DNA of 36,091 bases, from NCBI RefSeq assembly GCF_011391645.1, contig NZ_JAABQC010000017.1, forward strand, positions 1 through 36,091, written 5' to 3'. Below are positions 1 through 9,593 of this stretch, piece after piece (within the stretch, counting starts at the first letter, position 1; each line of letters opens with the position of its first letter). Made by a program: the position numbers and the translations under genes. This DNA comes from Rhodoferax sp. GTDB lineage: Bacteria > Pseudomonadota > Gammaproteobacteria > Burkholderiales > Burkholderiaceae_C. The notes beneath the pieces are model-generated. The model had not been told where the DNA came from. It did no database searches and saw only the letters and a program-made list of their open reading frames with translations.

Positions 1-2
1 CC

Positions 3-545
3 GCCCAATTGCGCCTCGAAGCCTCGCGTGAGCAATTGTTCCCCTGGGTTGACGACAACACGCGACTGGTGCCGGCTGACAGCTGGATCGACACTGACCA
101 GGATCTGGTGATTGGCGGTGTGCTGTTTCAGGCCCGGATGATGGGGCCGGCCCACACGCCCGAAGACCTGGCCTTTTATCTGCCGTCCGAAAAGGTGCTG
201 TTTGCTGGTGATCTGGTGTTCAGAAATCGCATTCCTTTTGTCGGCCAGGCAGACAGCCGGCACTGGATCACGGCACTTGACCAGCTGTTGGCTTTTGACA
301 CCCGGGTGATCGTGCCGGGCCACGGTCCGGTGTCGAAAGAGGCGCGCCGCGACATGCAGCAAACGCGCGACTATCTGGTCTATTTGCGCACCGTGATGGG
401 CCGTGCCGCCGAGGCCATGGAGCCGTTTGAGGAGGCCTACAACAAAGTGGACTGGTCGAAGTTTGAGAAACTGCCCCTGTTCAGATTTGCCAACCGCATG
501 AACGCCTACAACACTTACTTGCAACTCGAACACGAGGCCAAATGA
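3..545 (+). CDS. MBL-fold metallo-hydrolase (SoxH-like), 5'-truncated by window edge
   Basis: Frame is open to the window start; C-terminal part has GxVLFAGDLVFRNRIPFVG and VIVPGHGPVS motifs typical of metallo-beta-lactamase-fold hydrolases. Confidence 0.75.
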   Translation, partial: AQLRLEASREQLFPWVDDNTRLVPADSWIDTDQDLVIGGVLFQARMMGPAHTPEDLAFYLPSEKVLFAGDLVFRNRIPFVGQADSRHWITALDQLLAFDTRVIVPGHGPVSKEARRDMQQTRDYLVYLRTVMGRAAEAMEPFEEAYNKVDWSKFEKLPLFRFANRMNAYNTYLQLEHEAK

Positions 546-1027
546 TGCACCCCCACCCGTTTTTTCTGACGCGTCGCCAGTGTCTGCTGGCGGGCGCTGG
601 CCTCAGCCTGCTGCGGGCGGGGCCGGCCGCGGCTGCCACCCTGCCAATGCCCGCGTCATTGCCAGACGCGCTGGCCGCTGCGCTCAAAAAGGGCAGCCCG
701 CTGGTGGTCATGGTGAGCCTGGTGGGTTGTCCCTTTTGCACGATCGCCCGGGACCACTACCTGGCCCCCATGCAGGGCCAATCGGGGTTGTCGATTGTGC
801 AAATTGACATGCGCAACCGCGACATGGTGAAAGACTTCAACGGTGCCAGCCAATCCCAAGACCAGCTGATCCGCAGTTGGGGCATTAAAGTCGCCCCGAC
901 AGTCTTGTTTTTTGGCCGCGGCGGTGTCGAGGTGGCAGAGCGCCTGGTGGGCGGCTACATCCCGGATTTTTACGGTGCCTACCTCGATGACCGCTTGCGC
1001 ACGGCCCGTGCCGCGGTGACAAGTTGA
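542..1027 (+). CDS. Exported thioredoxin-fold protein, SoxW-like
   Basis: 161 aa; N-terminal signal with TRRQCLLAGAG; redox motif VGCPFC; overlaps preceding stop by 4 nt (ATGA). Confidence 0.75.
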   Translation: MMHPHPFFLTRRQCLLAGAGLSLLRAGPAAAATLPMPASLPDALAAALKKGSPLVVMVSLVGCPFCTIARDHYLAPMQGQSGLSIVQIDMRNRDMVKDFNGASQSQDQLIRSWGIKVAPTVLFFGRGGVEVAERLVGGYIPDFYGAYLDDRLRTARAAVTS

Positions 1028-1038
1028 AGGAACCCCCT

Positions 1039-1743
1039 ATGATCCCCATGAAATCAGATTCAGCCTGGCGCGGCACCTCGGATTGCCGCCAATGCGGGAT
1101 TCGTGATATGGCGTTGTTTGCCGATCTCAATGAGCATGATTTTGGACTCATGCATGCGCCGATTGATGATCTGGAATACGCGCACGGGGAGACTTTGTAC
1201 GCTGAAGCCAGCCTGTCGCAGGGTATCTACACGTTGCGCAGCGGCATGGTGAAGCTGGTGCGCAGCACAGTTGATGGCCGACCGCGCATCGTGCGCGTTT
1301 TGCGCCCGGGGGATGTGATCGGGCTGGAGGCCCTGGCCGGTGCGCGTTATGACAGCGACGCTGTCGCCCTGACGCCGGTTGCGGTCTGCCGTATTCCACT
1401 CAATGTGATCCAGAAGTTGGCATCGCGCAGCCCAAGACTGCATACCCAGCTGATGTCCAAATGGCAGCGCGCCCTGAAGGACGCTGACGATTGGCTGGCG
1501 GACATGAACTTTGGCACCGCACGCCAGCGTGTGGCCAATCTGGTACTGAAAATGCGCAGCCCCAGCAACCACGAGGTGTCGGTGCTTTTTTCGCGCGAAG
1601 ACATGGGTTCCATGCTGGATCTCAAGTTTGAAACTGTCAGCCGCGAGGTCAGCCGGTTGGTGCGCGACGGCGTGATGGAGCAGCTCGACAAGCAGGGGCG
1701 CATGTACCGCGTGCTCAAGCCTGAGGCGCTGTCGGCGCCCTGA
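1039..1743 (+). CDS. Crp/Fnr family transcriptional regulator
   Basis: N-terminal CRQCGIRDMALFADLNEHDF, cNMP-like domain, C-terminal HTH with ETVSREVSRL (FNR-type ExxSR). ORF track start at 1024 is a TTG; ATG at 1039 preferred. Confidence 0.88.
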   Translation: MIPMKSDSAWRGTSDCRQCGIRDMALFADLNEHDFGLMHAPIDDLEYAHGETLYAEASLSQGIYTLRSGMVKLVRSTVDGRPRIVRVLRPGDVIGLEALAGARYDSDAVALTPVAVCRIPLNVIQKLASRSPRLHTQLMSKWQRALKDADDWLADMNFGTARQRVANLVLKMRSPSNHEVSVLFSREDMGSMLDLKFETVSREVSRLVRDGVMEQLDKQGRMYRVLKPEALSAP

Positions 1744-1893
1744 ATCTGCTCCCGGTCAGGGTAAATCCTGATAGGCATGCTTGCCTGCTTAAATAATCAT
1801 TGACTCATACGAAATGTTGCCCGCCGCGTCTCCGCTGATTCAGTGGGGCGGATGGCGGCGGCGGAGTCCATTTTCAACAGAAAGCCGCTATCC

Positions 1894-2211
1894 ATGAAGC
1901 ATCTCTTGTTTGCCTTGTCGGGTTGTTTGGCGATGGCTGCATTGGCGCAGGATGTGCCCGCGCTTTATCAGGGCGCTGATCTGAAACTCGGCGAAAAGTT
2001 GATTGCTGAAAACCAGTGCGATGCCTGCCACATCCGCAATGTGGGTGGCAATGGCAATGGCATCTATCGCCCGACCGGACGCATCAATTCATTGGGTTTG
2101 CTGCGTGGCCAGGTGGAGGCCTGCAACACCACCTTGAATCTGGGCTTTTTTCCGGAAGAGGTGACCTCGATATCGGCCGTGCTCAATCGCGACCATTACC
2201 GCTTCAAGTAA
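1894..2211 (+). CDS. Small periplasmic c-type cytochrome
   Basis: Signal peptide MKHLLFALSGCLAMAALAQ and single haem motif CDACH; ATG at 1894 preferred over the longer ORF. Confidence 0.7.
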   Translation: MKHLLFALSGCLAMAALAQDVPALYQGADLKLGEKLIAENQCDACHIRNVGGNGNGIYRPTGRINSLGLLRGQVEACNTTLNLGFFPEEVTSISAVLNRDHYRFK

Positions 2212-2261
2212 GTGAAAACCCCAATCGACTTTTTCTTGACTTAATTTACATTAATGAATCC

Positions 2262-2280
2262 GAATATATGGATTTAGTAG
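2262..2280. promoter_or_regulatory. Candidate ArsR/SoxR operator (inverted repeat AATCC-GAATATAT-GGATT, spanning about 2257-2274)
   Basis: Inverted repeat directly upstream of the ArsR-family start at 2281; TTGACT -35-like sequence at 2236. Confidence 0.35.
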
Positions 2281-2613
2281 ATGAGTAGTTCAAAACTCCC
2301 GGAAGTTTCCATGCTGTCGCTAGAGCGCACAGCCGAACTTTTTGGGGTTTTGTCAACGCCAGTTCGCTTGCAGATCATTCGGGCATTGTGTGACGGTGAG
2401 AAAAATGTGACGCATTTGCTGGCGCAAATTGAGGCATCCCAACCCAATATGTCTCGCCATCTGCAGGTGCTGTACCAGTCTGGCCTGCTGACCCGGCGGC
2501 GCAGTGGACATCAGATTTTTTATTGTCTGGCAGAGGCTCCCAAGGCGCTGGTTTGCAAGCTGGTGTGCATGCAACTGGCGCGTGATGAGCAGGTTTTTGA
2601 CATCCCGGTGTGA
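2281..2613 (+). CDS. soxR: ArsR-family regulator, SoxR-like
   Basis: 110 aa winged-helix: LSTPVRLQIIRALCDGEKNVTHLLAQIEASQPNMSRHLQVLYQSGLLTRRRSGHQIFY; position at head of sox genes. Confidence 0.75.
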   Translation: MSSSKLPEVSMLSLERTAELFGVLSTPVRLQIIRALCDGEKNVTHLLAQIEASQPNMSRHLQVLYQSGLLTRRRSGHQIFYCLAEAPKALVCKLVCMQLARDEQVFDIPV

Positions 2614-2674
2614 AGCCCGGGAAGTTTCAGGCGTTTAGGTGTTGTGGTTGGGTTAGGTAACAGGAGCTTTTTGA

Positions 2675-4039
2675 ATGGAACAAAGTTTGAGCTCGGGCAG
2701 GCTGATCAAGGCCCCTGAGAATTTTCTGAATCAAAACGGCATCAAAACCGTTTTTTCAGAGGCCAAAAAAGGCCGGCGCGACTTTATTCGCAATGCCTTC
2801 GTTGCCGCTGCGTCGGGTGCCGCCGTGCCGGTGGCCATGGCGCAGGTCAACCCTGTGCCCACCGAGGGTGGCGACCCCAATATTTTGACTTTGCCGGCGC
2901 ATAGCGTGGGTTTGGGCCAGGGCGTGGCCCAAAACGACGGTTATGGCAAACCTTCGCAATTTGAGTCGGGCGTGCAGCGCCGGCAAAGCCCGGGTCTAAC
3001 CCAGACCACGCAGGCTTCGGTGTCGTTTGCGCCGCTGCAATCGCTGTTTGGCATCGTGACACCCAGCGGGTTGCATTTTGAGCGCCATCACCAGGGCTGG
3101 TGGGACATCGACCCGTCCAAACACCGTCTGATGATCAACGGCATGGTCAAGACGGCAAAGGTGTTTACCCTTGATGAAATCATGCGTTTGCCGGCGGTGT
3201 CGCGTTTCCACTTCATTGAGTGCGGCGCCAACACGGCCGTCGAATGGGGCAATGTGGCTGTGCCCACGGTGCAGTACACCCACGGCATGGTGTCGTGCAG
3301 CGAATTTACCGGCGTACCGCTCATCACGCTGCTGGAGCTTGCCGGTGCCGATCTGAAGAACGGCAAATTTGTGTTGGCTGAAGGCGCCGATGGCTCGTCC
3401 ATGACGCGCACCATTCCCATGAGCCTGATCAAGTCGGGTGAGGTGTTTGTGGCCTATGGCCAGAACGGTGAAATGCTGCGCCCCGAGCAAGGCTACCCGT
3501 TGCGTCTGATTGTGCCCGGCATTCAGGGTGTGAGCTGGGTCAAGTACCTGCGCCGCCTGGAGGTGGGTGACATGCCCTACGCCACCAAGGACGAGGCCAT
3601 TCATTACATGGACCTGATGCCCAGCGGCCTACACCGCCAATATTCCGGCATTCAGGAATGCAAAAGTGTGGTGACCACTCCCTCGGGCGGGCAGGTTCTG
3701 CTGGACAAGGGTTTTTACAACATCACCGGCTTGGCCTGGAGCGGCAAAGGCAAGATCAAAAAGGTCGATGTCTCGGTGGACGGGGGCCGCAACTGGCGCA
3801 CCACGCGCCTGCAGGACCCGGTGATGTCGAAGGCGCTGACGCGGTTCAACATCGACTGGGTGTGGGACGGCAAGCCCACCATCATCCAGAGCCGTGCCGT
3901 GGATGAGACCGGTTTTGTGCAACCCACTTACCAACAATTGCGGGCGGTGCGCGGCACGCGCTCGATCTATCACAACAATGCGATTCAGTCGTGGCTGGTG
4001 CAGGAAAACGGCGAGGTTAAAAATGTTCAGGTTTCGTAA
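2675..4039 (+). CDS. soxC: Sulfite dehydrogenase (sulfane dehydrogenase) molybdopterin subunit SoxC
   Basis: 454 aa; sulfite-oxidase fold with FHFIECGANTAVEWGN and SGIQECKSVVTTPSGG; followed by soxD. Confidence 0.95.
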   Translation: MEQSLSSGRLIKAPENFLNQNGIKTVFSEAKKGRRDFIRNAFVAAASGAAVPVAMAQVNPVPTEGGDPNILTLPAHSVGLGQGVAQNDGYGKPSQFESGVQRRQSPGLTQTTQASVSFAPLQSLFGIVTPSGLHFERHHQGWWDIDPSKHRLMINGMVKTAKVFTLDEIMRLPAVSRFHFIECGANTAVEWGNVAVPTVQYTHGMVSCSEFTGVPLITLLELAGADLKNGKFVLAEGADGSSMTRTIPMSLIKSGEVFVAYGQNGEMLRPEQGYPLRLIVPGIQGVSWVKYLRRLEVGDMPYATKDEAIHYMDLMPSGLHRQYSGIQECKSVVTTPSGGQVLLDKGFYNITGLAWSGKGKIKKVDVSVDGGRNWRTTRLQDPVMSKALTRFNIDWVWDGKPTIIQSRAVDETGFVQPTYQQLRAVRGTRSIYHNNAIQSWLVQENGEVKNVQVS

Positions 4040-5123
4040 AGCAATCATCAGCCTGGCGCTGCTGGCGCTTGCCGGCGTTGCAGCTGCCCAGTCTGCAGCC
4101 AAAATTACCGGGCTGGGGCGCGATGCCACGCCAAAAGAAGTGGCGGCATGGGACATCGATGTGCGCCCCGACTTCAAGGGCTTGCCCGCCGGCTCTGGCA
4201 CCGTCGAGCAGGGCCAGGAGGTGTGGGAGGGCAAATGCGCCAGCTGTCACGGCTACTTTGGTGAATCGGGCGAGTTTTTCAGCCCCATCATTGGCGGTGT
4301 TCAGCCCAAAGACCTGCAGACCGGACGCGTCGCCAACCTGATCACCCCGGATTACCCCGGGCGCACCACCTTCATGAAAGTGGCGTCGATTTCAACGGTG
4401 TGGGACTTCGTGAACCGCGCCATGCCATGGACCGCGCCCAAGACACTGAAGACGGACGAGGTGTATGCGGTGGTGGCGTTCATGCTGAACATCGCAACCA
4501 TCGTGCCCGACAACTTCACGCTCAACGAGAAAACCATCCGTGATGTGCAGGCGCGCATGCCCAACCGCAACGGCATGAGCACCGATCACGCCTTATGGCC
4601 GGGAAAGGAATTTGGCGGTGCCAAAAAGCCCGATACCAGCAACGTGGCCTGCATGAAAGACTGCACGCCCGAGCCCAAACTTGCGTCCTTCCTGCCTGAC
4701 TTTGCGCGTAATGCACACGGCAACCTGGCTGAGCAAAACCGGCTGGTCGGCGCACAACTCGGTGCCGACACCACGCGACCAGAGCCCCAGGTGGGCGAAA
4801 AGCCAGCCGCGCCTGTGGCACCCAAGCCACCTGCGGAGGCCCCTGCCAGCGGCGCTGATGCGGGCAAACCGGATGCCAAGAAAGCCGTGGCCCTGCTGCA
4901 AAAACATGCCTGTCTGGTGTGCCACGGCATGAGTAACAAGATTGTCGGTCCGGCTTATACGGATATCGCCAAAAAATATGCGGGTCAGGTGGATTACCTG
5001 TCCTCCAAGATCAAGTCTGGTGGTGCCGGTGTCTGGGGTCCGATCCCCATGCCGCCTCAGGCCTTGAGCGTTGCCGATGCCAAAACCATTGCGGTGTGGC
5101 TGGCAGCGGGGGCTGGCAAGTAG
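4023..5123 (+). CDS. soxD: Dihaem cytochrome c SoxD
   Basis: Two haem motifs CASCH and CLVCH; signal peptide MFRFRKAIISLALLALAGVAAAQ. ATG 4023 overlaps the soxC end by 17 nt; ORF-track start 3894 is inside soxC. Confidence 0.92.
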   Translation: MFRFRKAIISLALLALAGVAAAQSAAKITGLGRDATPKEVAAWDIDVRPDFKGLPAGSGTVEQGQEVWEGKCASCHGYFGESGEFFSPIIGGVQPKDLQTGRVANLITPDYPGRTTFMKVASISTVWDFVNRAMPWTAPKTLKTDEVYAVVAFMLNIATIVPDNFTLNEKTIRDVQARMPNRNGMSTDHALWPGKEFGGAKKPDTSNVACMKDCTPEPKLASFLPDFARNAHGNLAEQNRLVGAQLGADTTRPEPQVGEKPAAPVAPKPPAEAPASGADAGKPDAKKAVALLQKHACLVCHGMSNKIVGPAYTDIAKKYAGQVDYLSSKIKSGGAGVWGPIPMPPQALSVADAKTIAVWLAAGAGK

Positions 5124-5187
5124 CGCCCAGCACAGTCGCGTCAGCGTCAATTTTTCCCCCAGCATGAACTTAAAGAAGGAGATTTCA

Positions 5188-5643
5188 ATGCAAACTCGTC
5201 GCGAGACACTCAAACACAGCGCCATTGTGGCCGGCCTGCTGGCCACCACCGGCCTGTTTCCACACTATGCGTTCGCCTACAACAAGCCGGCCTTTGATGC
5301 CAAAAGCGTGGCCGACGTGCTCAAGGCGCTGGGCGCTGGCGCGCCGGCTGAGAGCAAGGACGTGACCATTGGTGGTCCGGACATCGCTGAAAACGGCGCT
5401 GTGGTGCCGCTCACCGCCAGCACCACCCTGCCGGGCGTCAAGCACATGCTCATCCTGGTTGAAAAGAACCCGGCGGCTTTGATTGCCCTGTTTAACGTGA
5501 CCGACAGCGTGGAAGCCAACTTTGCCACTCGCGCCAAGATGGGCCAGTCTTCGGACGTGTACGCCGTGGCCATCATGAATGACGGCAAGGCACTCTTTGC
5601 CAAAAAAGAAGTGAAAGTGACTCTGGGTGGCTGCGGCGGCTAA
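5188..5643 (+). CDS. soxY: Thiosulfate oxidation carrier protein SoxY
   Basis: C-terminal GGCGG swinging-arm motif (VTLGGCGG), signal peptide, upstream RBS AAGGAG; start 5188. Confidence 0.95.
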   Translation: MQTRRETLKHSAIVAGLLATTGLFPHYAFAYNKPAFDAKSVADVLKALGAGAPAESKDVTIGGPDIAENGAVVPLTASTTLPGVKHMLILVEKNPAALIALFNVTDSVEANFATRAKMGQSSDVYAVAIMNDGKALFAKKEVKVTLGGCGG

Positions 5644-5724
5644 ACCCGGCGTTCACCGACCCTGCGATTGAAAGCCAAGAGCTGGCAATTACCGCGTATT
5701 CATTAACTATTCAGGAGTTTAAAA

Positions 5725-6036
5725 ATGGCAGATCCAATGCGCATTCGCGCCAAAGCAGAAGGCAACATTGCCACCGTCCGTGTCTTGATGAGCCACGAGA
5801 TGGAATCCGGTCAACGCAAGGATTCAGCCGGCAAGGTGATTCCTGCCTGGCATATCAGTGAGGTTTCCGCCACGCACAATGGCAAGGTCGTCATGACCGC
5901 CGAATGGGGTCCTGCGGTGTCCAAAAATCCGTTCCTGCAGTTCAACGTCAAAGGTGCCAAGGCTGGCGACAAGGTGGGCGTGACCTGGAAAGACAACAAG
6001 GGCGACACCCGCACTGACGAAGCCACGGTTTCCTGA
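5725..6036 (+). CDS. soxZ: Thiosulfate oxidation carrier complex protein SoxZ
   Basis: 103 aa; MRIRAKAEGNIATVRVLMSHEMESGQRKDSAGKVIPAWHI; directly after soxY. Confidence 0.95.
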   Translation: MADPMRIRAKAEGNIATVRVLMSHEMESGQRKDSAGKVIPAWHISEVSATHNGKVVMTAEWGPAVSKNPFLQFNVKGAKAGDKVGVTWKDNKGDTRTDEATVS

Positions 6037-6115
6037 GTTTCGTCACCCGGATACGGGTGCTCTGTTTCGCACCCGCGTTGGTTGTCATGTCCATCAACAA
6101 TGAGGAGACCTGAGA

Positions 6116-6916
6116 ATGAAAAAAATCATAGCCACGTTGGTATTGGCCGGTATTGCTGCTGCCGGGGCTCATGCCCAAAAATCGGCTGCAGTGTTGGCCA
6201 TTGAGGAGTACCGCGCCATGCTGGCCGACGGTAACCCTGCTGATCTGTTTGAGGCCAAGGGTGAAGACCTGTGGAAGCAAAAGCGCGGCCCCAAAAATGT
6301 TTCGCTGGAACGGTGTGATCTGGGCCAGGGGCCGGGTGTGGTCAAGGCTGTGTTTGTGACGCTGCCACGCTACTTTGCCGACACCAACCGGGTGCAGGAC
6401 CTGGAGTCTCGCCTGGTGACCTGCATGGAGACTTTGCAGGGTTTTAATGCGGCCGAGATTGCCAAAACACCGTTTGGCAAGGGTGAGCAAAACAACGTGA
6501 CCGCGCTGGCCACCTGGATTGCGGCCGAGTCGCGCGACATGAAGTTCAACCTGCCGCAAGCCCATGCCAAGGAGCAAGTGGCCTATGAGATTGGCAAGCG
6601 GCTGTTTTTCCAGCGCGGTGGCGCGCATGATTTTTCATGCGCCTCTTGCCACGGAGCCGACGACTGGCGCATTCGCCTGCAGGATTTACCCAACCTGACC
6701 AAGAACCCGGGTGACGGCGTGGGTTTTGCCGCCTGGCCCGCTTACCGGGTGTCAAACGGGCAGATGTGGAGCATGCAATTGCGGCTCAACGACTGCTACC
6801 GTCAGCAGCGCTTTCCCTACCCCGGTTTTGGCAGCGATGCCACGGTTGCACTGGGGGTGTACCTGGGTGTGAACAGCCAGGGCTCCAAATCAATCGCGCC
6901 GGCCATCAAACGCTAA
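6116..6916 (+). CDS. soxA: L-cysteine S-thiosulfotransferase subunit SoxA (mono-haem type)
   Basis: Signal peptide; single CASCH; conserved ligand region RLNDCYRQQRFPYPGFGSD. Confidence 0.93.
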   Translation: MKKIIATLVLAGIAAAGAHAQKSAAVLAIEEYRAMLADGNPADLFEAKGEDLWKQKRGPKNVSLERCDLGQGPGVVKAVFVTLPRYFADTNRVQDLESRLVTCMETLQGFNAAEIAKTPFGKGEQNNVTALATWIAAESRDMKFNLPQAHAKEQVAYEIGKRLFFQRGGAHDFSCASCHGADDWRIRLQDLPNLTKNPGDGVGFAAWPAYRVSNGQMWSMQLRLNDCYRQQRFPYPGFGSDATVALGVYLGVNSQGSKSIAPAIKR

Positions 6917-6933
6917 TGCAAAGGAACATCACC

Positions 6934-7587
6934 ATGAAAAAACAACATGCGTTTGTAGTCTCTGTGCTGGCATCTTTGCTGGTGGCAGGTTGCGCGACAA
7001 GGCCCGGCACGGCGGAGCTGGACAAAATGGCCGCTGATGTCGTCAAGGCTTCATTCCGTGATCAAGGCATTGTCAAGGTGTCGGCGCTGACGCCCGAAGA
7101 CATCAACGAAGCCTGTGCTGCGGCAGACGTTGCCGGCAAGCCGATCGATCCCGATCTGGCCGTCAAGCTGCAGGATGCCCAGCTCAAGACCATCAAATGG
7201 CCCGCCGATGGCAAGTACATGGGCGACTGGAAGGCCGGTGAACGGCTCGCCCAGAGCGGCCGTGGCCTCACCTGGACCGACACGGCTGACACGGCCAACG
7301 GTGGCAATTGCTACAACTGCCACAAGCTGGACCCGAAAGAAATTTCGTTTGGCACGATTGGCCCCAGCCTGGCGGGCTACGGCAAAACCCGTGGCGTGAT
7401 TGACGACCCGACCAGCCCGGCATCCAAAGCCATCATTGAGTACACCTGGGGCAAGATCTGGAACGCCAGGGCTTACAACGCCTGCTCGTCCATGCCGCGG
7501 GCGGTGCACAAGGGCATCATCACCGAGGCGCAAGCCAAAGACCTGATGGCCTTGCTGCTCGACCCCAAGTCGCCGGTCAACAACTAG
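6934..7587 (+). CDS. soxX: L-cysteine S-thiosulfotransferase subunit SoxX
   Basis: Haem motif CYNCH; SFGTIGPSLAGYGKTRG; apparent lipobox LVAGC; ATG 6934. Confidence 0.92.
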   Translation: MKKQHAFVVSVLASLLVAGCATRPGTAELDKMAADVVKASFRDQGIVKVSALTPEDINEACAAADVAGKPIDPDLAVKLQDAQLKTIKWPADGKYMGDWKAGERLAQSGRGLTWTDTADTANGGNCYNCHKLDPKEISFGTIGPSLAGYGKTRGVIDDPTSPASKAIIEYTWGKIWNARAYNACSSMPRAVHKGIITEAQAKDLMALLLDPKSPVNN

Positions 7588-7606
7588 GCTGTTTTTTTTC
7601 AACAAG

Positions 7607-7628
7607 GCCCGGCCTGCCCGGGCTTTTT
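7607..7628 (+). terminator. Rho-independent terminator or attenuator between soxX and soxB
   Basis: GCCCGG-CCTGC-CCGGGC stem-loop immediately followed by TTTTT. Confidence 0.7.
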
Positions 7629-7654
7629 AATTTTTACCTTTCGGTGGCAAGACA

Positions 7655-9388
7655 ATGAATTTGACCAAACGTGAATTTTTCCAGGTGCTGGGCGCTGGCA
7701 CCATGGCAGGCATGGGGCTGAGCGCTTATGCCCAGGCGGATGTGGCCACGGCCGCAAAGGGGCTCTACGACATTCCCAAATTCGGCAACGTGTCGTTCTT
7801 GCACATGACCGACTGCCACGCGCAGCTCAAGCCCATTTATTTCCGCGAGCCCAGCATCAATCTGGGTGTGGGCAGCATGAAAGGCAACTTGCCGCATCTG
7901 GTGGGCGAGCATTTGCTGAAAGTCGCCAAGATTCGCCCCGGCACCGCCGAGGCCCATGCGCTGACCTACCTCGACTATGAACAAGCCGCCAAGCGTTACG
8001 GCAAGGTGGGTGGCTTTGCCCACTTGGCGACGCTGGTCAAGCGCATGAAGGCCAGCCGCCCGGGTGCGCTGCTGCTAGACGGTGGCGACACCTGGCAGGG
8101 TTCTGGCACGGCGCTGTGGACCAACGGCCAGGACATGGTCGATGCCTGCAAGCTGCTGGGCGTGGACGTGATGACCGGCCACTGGGAATTCACCCTCGGG
8201 ATGGAACGCGTCAAGGAAATCATCGAGAAAGACTTTGCCGGCAAGGTTGATTTTGTCGCGCAAAATGTCAAGACCAACGACTTTGGCGACCCGGTCTTCA
8301 AGCCCTACGTGATCCGCGAGATCAACGGCGTGCCCTGCGCCATCATCGGCCAGGCCTTCCCCTACACCCCGATTGCCAACCCGCGCTACATGGTGGCCGA
8401 CTGGGCCTTTGGCATCCAGGACGACAACATGCAGAAGATGGTCGACGAGTGCCGCGGCAAGGGCGCGCAGGTGGTCGTCGTTCTGAGCCACAACGGCATG
8501 GACGTCGACCTCAAGATGGCCAGCCGTGTGAGCGGCATTGACGCCATCATGGGTGGTCACACCCACGACGGCATGCCGGTGGCCAGCATCATCAGCAACA
8601 AAGGTGGCAAAACCATCGTCACCAACGCGGGTTCCAACAGCAAGTTCCTGGCGGTGCTTGACTTTGACGTCAAGGACAAGAAAGTTGCCGATTTCCGCTA
8701 CAAGCTGCTGCCGGTGTTTGCCAACATGCTGCCCGCCGACGCAGAGATGGACGCACTCATTACCAAAGTGCGCGCGCCCTACGAGGTCAAGCTGGCAGAG
8801 AAGCTGGCCATCACCGAAGGCACGCTGTACCGCCGTGGCAACTTCAATGGCACCGGCGACCAGTTGCTGGTGGATGCGCTGATGGAAGTGCAGGGCGCCG
8901 ACCTGGCGTTTTCACCGGGTTTCCGATGGGGCACCACGCTGCTGCCGGGCCAGGCCATCACGCGCGAATGGTTGATGGACATGACGGCCACCACCTACTC
9001 TTACGCCACCATGTCGGAGATGACCGGTGCCACCATCAAGACCGTGCTGGAAGACGTGTGCGACAACCTGTTCAATCCCGACCCCTATTACCAGCAGGGC
9101 GGCGACATGGTGCGCGTCGGTGGTTTGCAATACAGCTGCAGCCCGCTGGAGACCATGGGCAAACGCATCAGCGACATGCGCATCAACGGCAAATTGATTG
9201 AGGCTGACAAAAAATACAAGGTGGCGGGCTGGGCACCGGTGGCCGAAGAGGCCAGAAGCCAGGGTAACAAACAGGTCTGGGAAGTGGTGGAAACCTGGCT
9301 GGCCGCGCGCGGTGGCAAGGTCACCCGGCGCAAGCTCAATGCGCCCAAGATCATTGGCGCGCTGCCCAACCCGGGTTATGCCGCCTGA
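7655..9388 (+). CDS. soxB: Thiosulfohydrolase SoxB
   Basis: 577 aa metallophosphatase/5'-nucleotidase family; FLHMTDCHAQLKP, GGHTHDGMP. Confidence 0.95.
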   Translation: MNLTKREFFQVLGAGTMAGMGLSAYAQADVATAAKGLYDIPKFGNVSFLHMTDCHAQLKPIYFREPSINLGVGSMKGNLPHLVGEHLLKVAKIRPGTAEAHALTYLDYEQAAKRYGKVGGFAHLATLVKRMKASRPGALLLDGGDTWQGSGTALWTNGQDMVDACKLLGVDVMTGHWEFTLGMERVKEIIEKDFAGKVDFVAQNVKTNDFGDPVFKPYVIREINGVPCAIIGQAFPYTPIANPRYMVADWAFGIQDDNMQKMVDECRGKGAQVVVVLSHNGMDVDLKMASRVSGIDAIMGGHTHDGMPVASIISNKGGKTIVTNAGSNSKFLAVLDFDVKDKKVADFRYKLLPVFANMLPADAEMDALITKVRAPYEVKLAEKLAITEGTLYRRGNFNGTGDQLLVDALMEVQGADLAFSPGFRWGTTLLPGQAITREWLMDMTATTYSYATMSEMTGATIKTVLEDVCDNLFNPDPYYQQGGDMVRVGGLQYSCSPLETMGKRISDMRINGKLIEADKKYKVAGWAPVAEEARSQGNKQVWEVVETWLAARGGKVTRRKLNAPKIIGALPNPGYAA

Positions 9389-9593
9389 GGTTGGCCTTGT
9401 CGCGCCATCGCTTCGCCGCTGGCGCAGAGGATTGGCCAAATCCTGGATGACCCGGCTGTCGTTTATGCGCCACGGCTTAGCGCATTCTCGGGTCAGGGTT
9501 ATCTGGCGCACAGACCGGTGTTGACGCCATCTCTACAGTGCGATGCAACAGTTGGGCAAAGTGCCCACTGTGTCACCGCACTGGAGCTTGGCC

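Noticed and set aside
9198-9524. 108-aa + strand ORF overlapping the soxB end
   Set aside because: Out of frame with soxB, Arg/Trp-rich translation, no start context; likely spurious.
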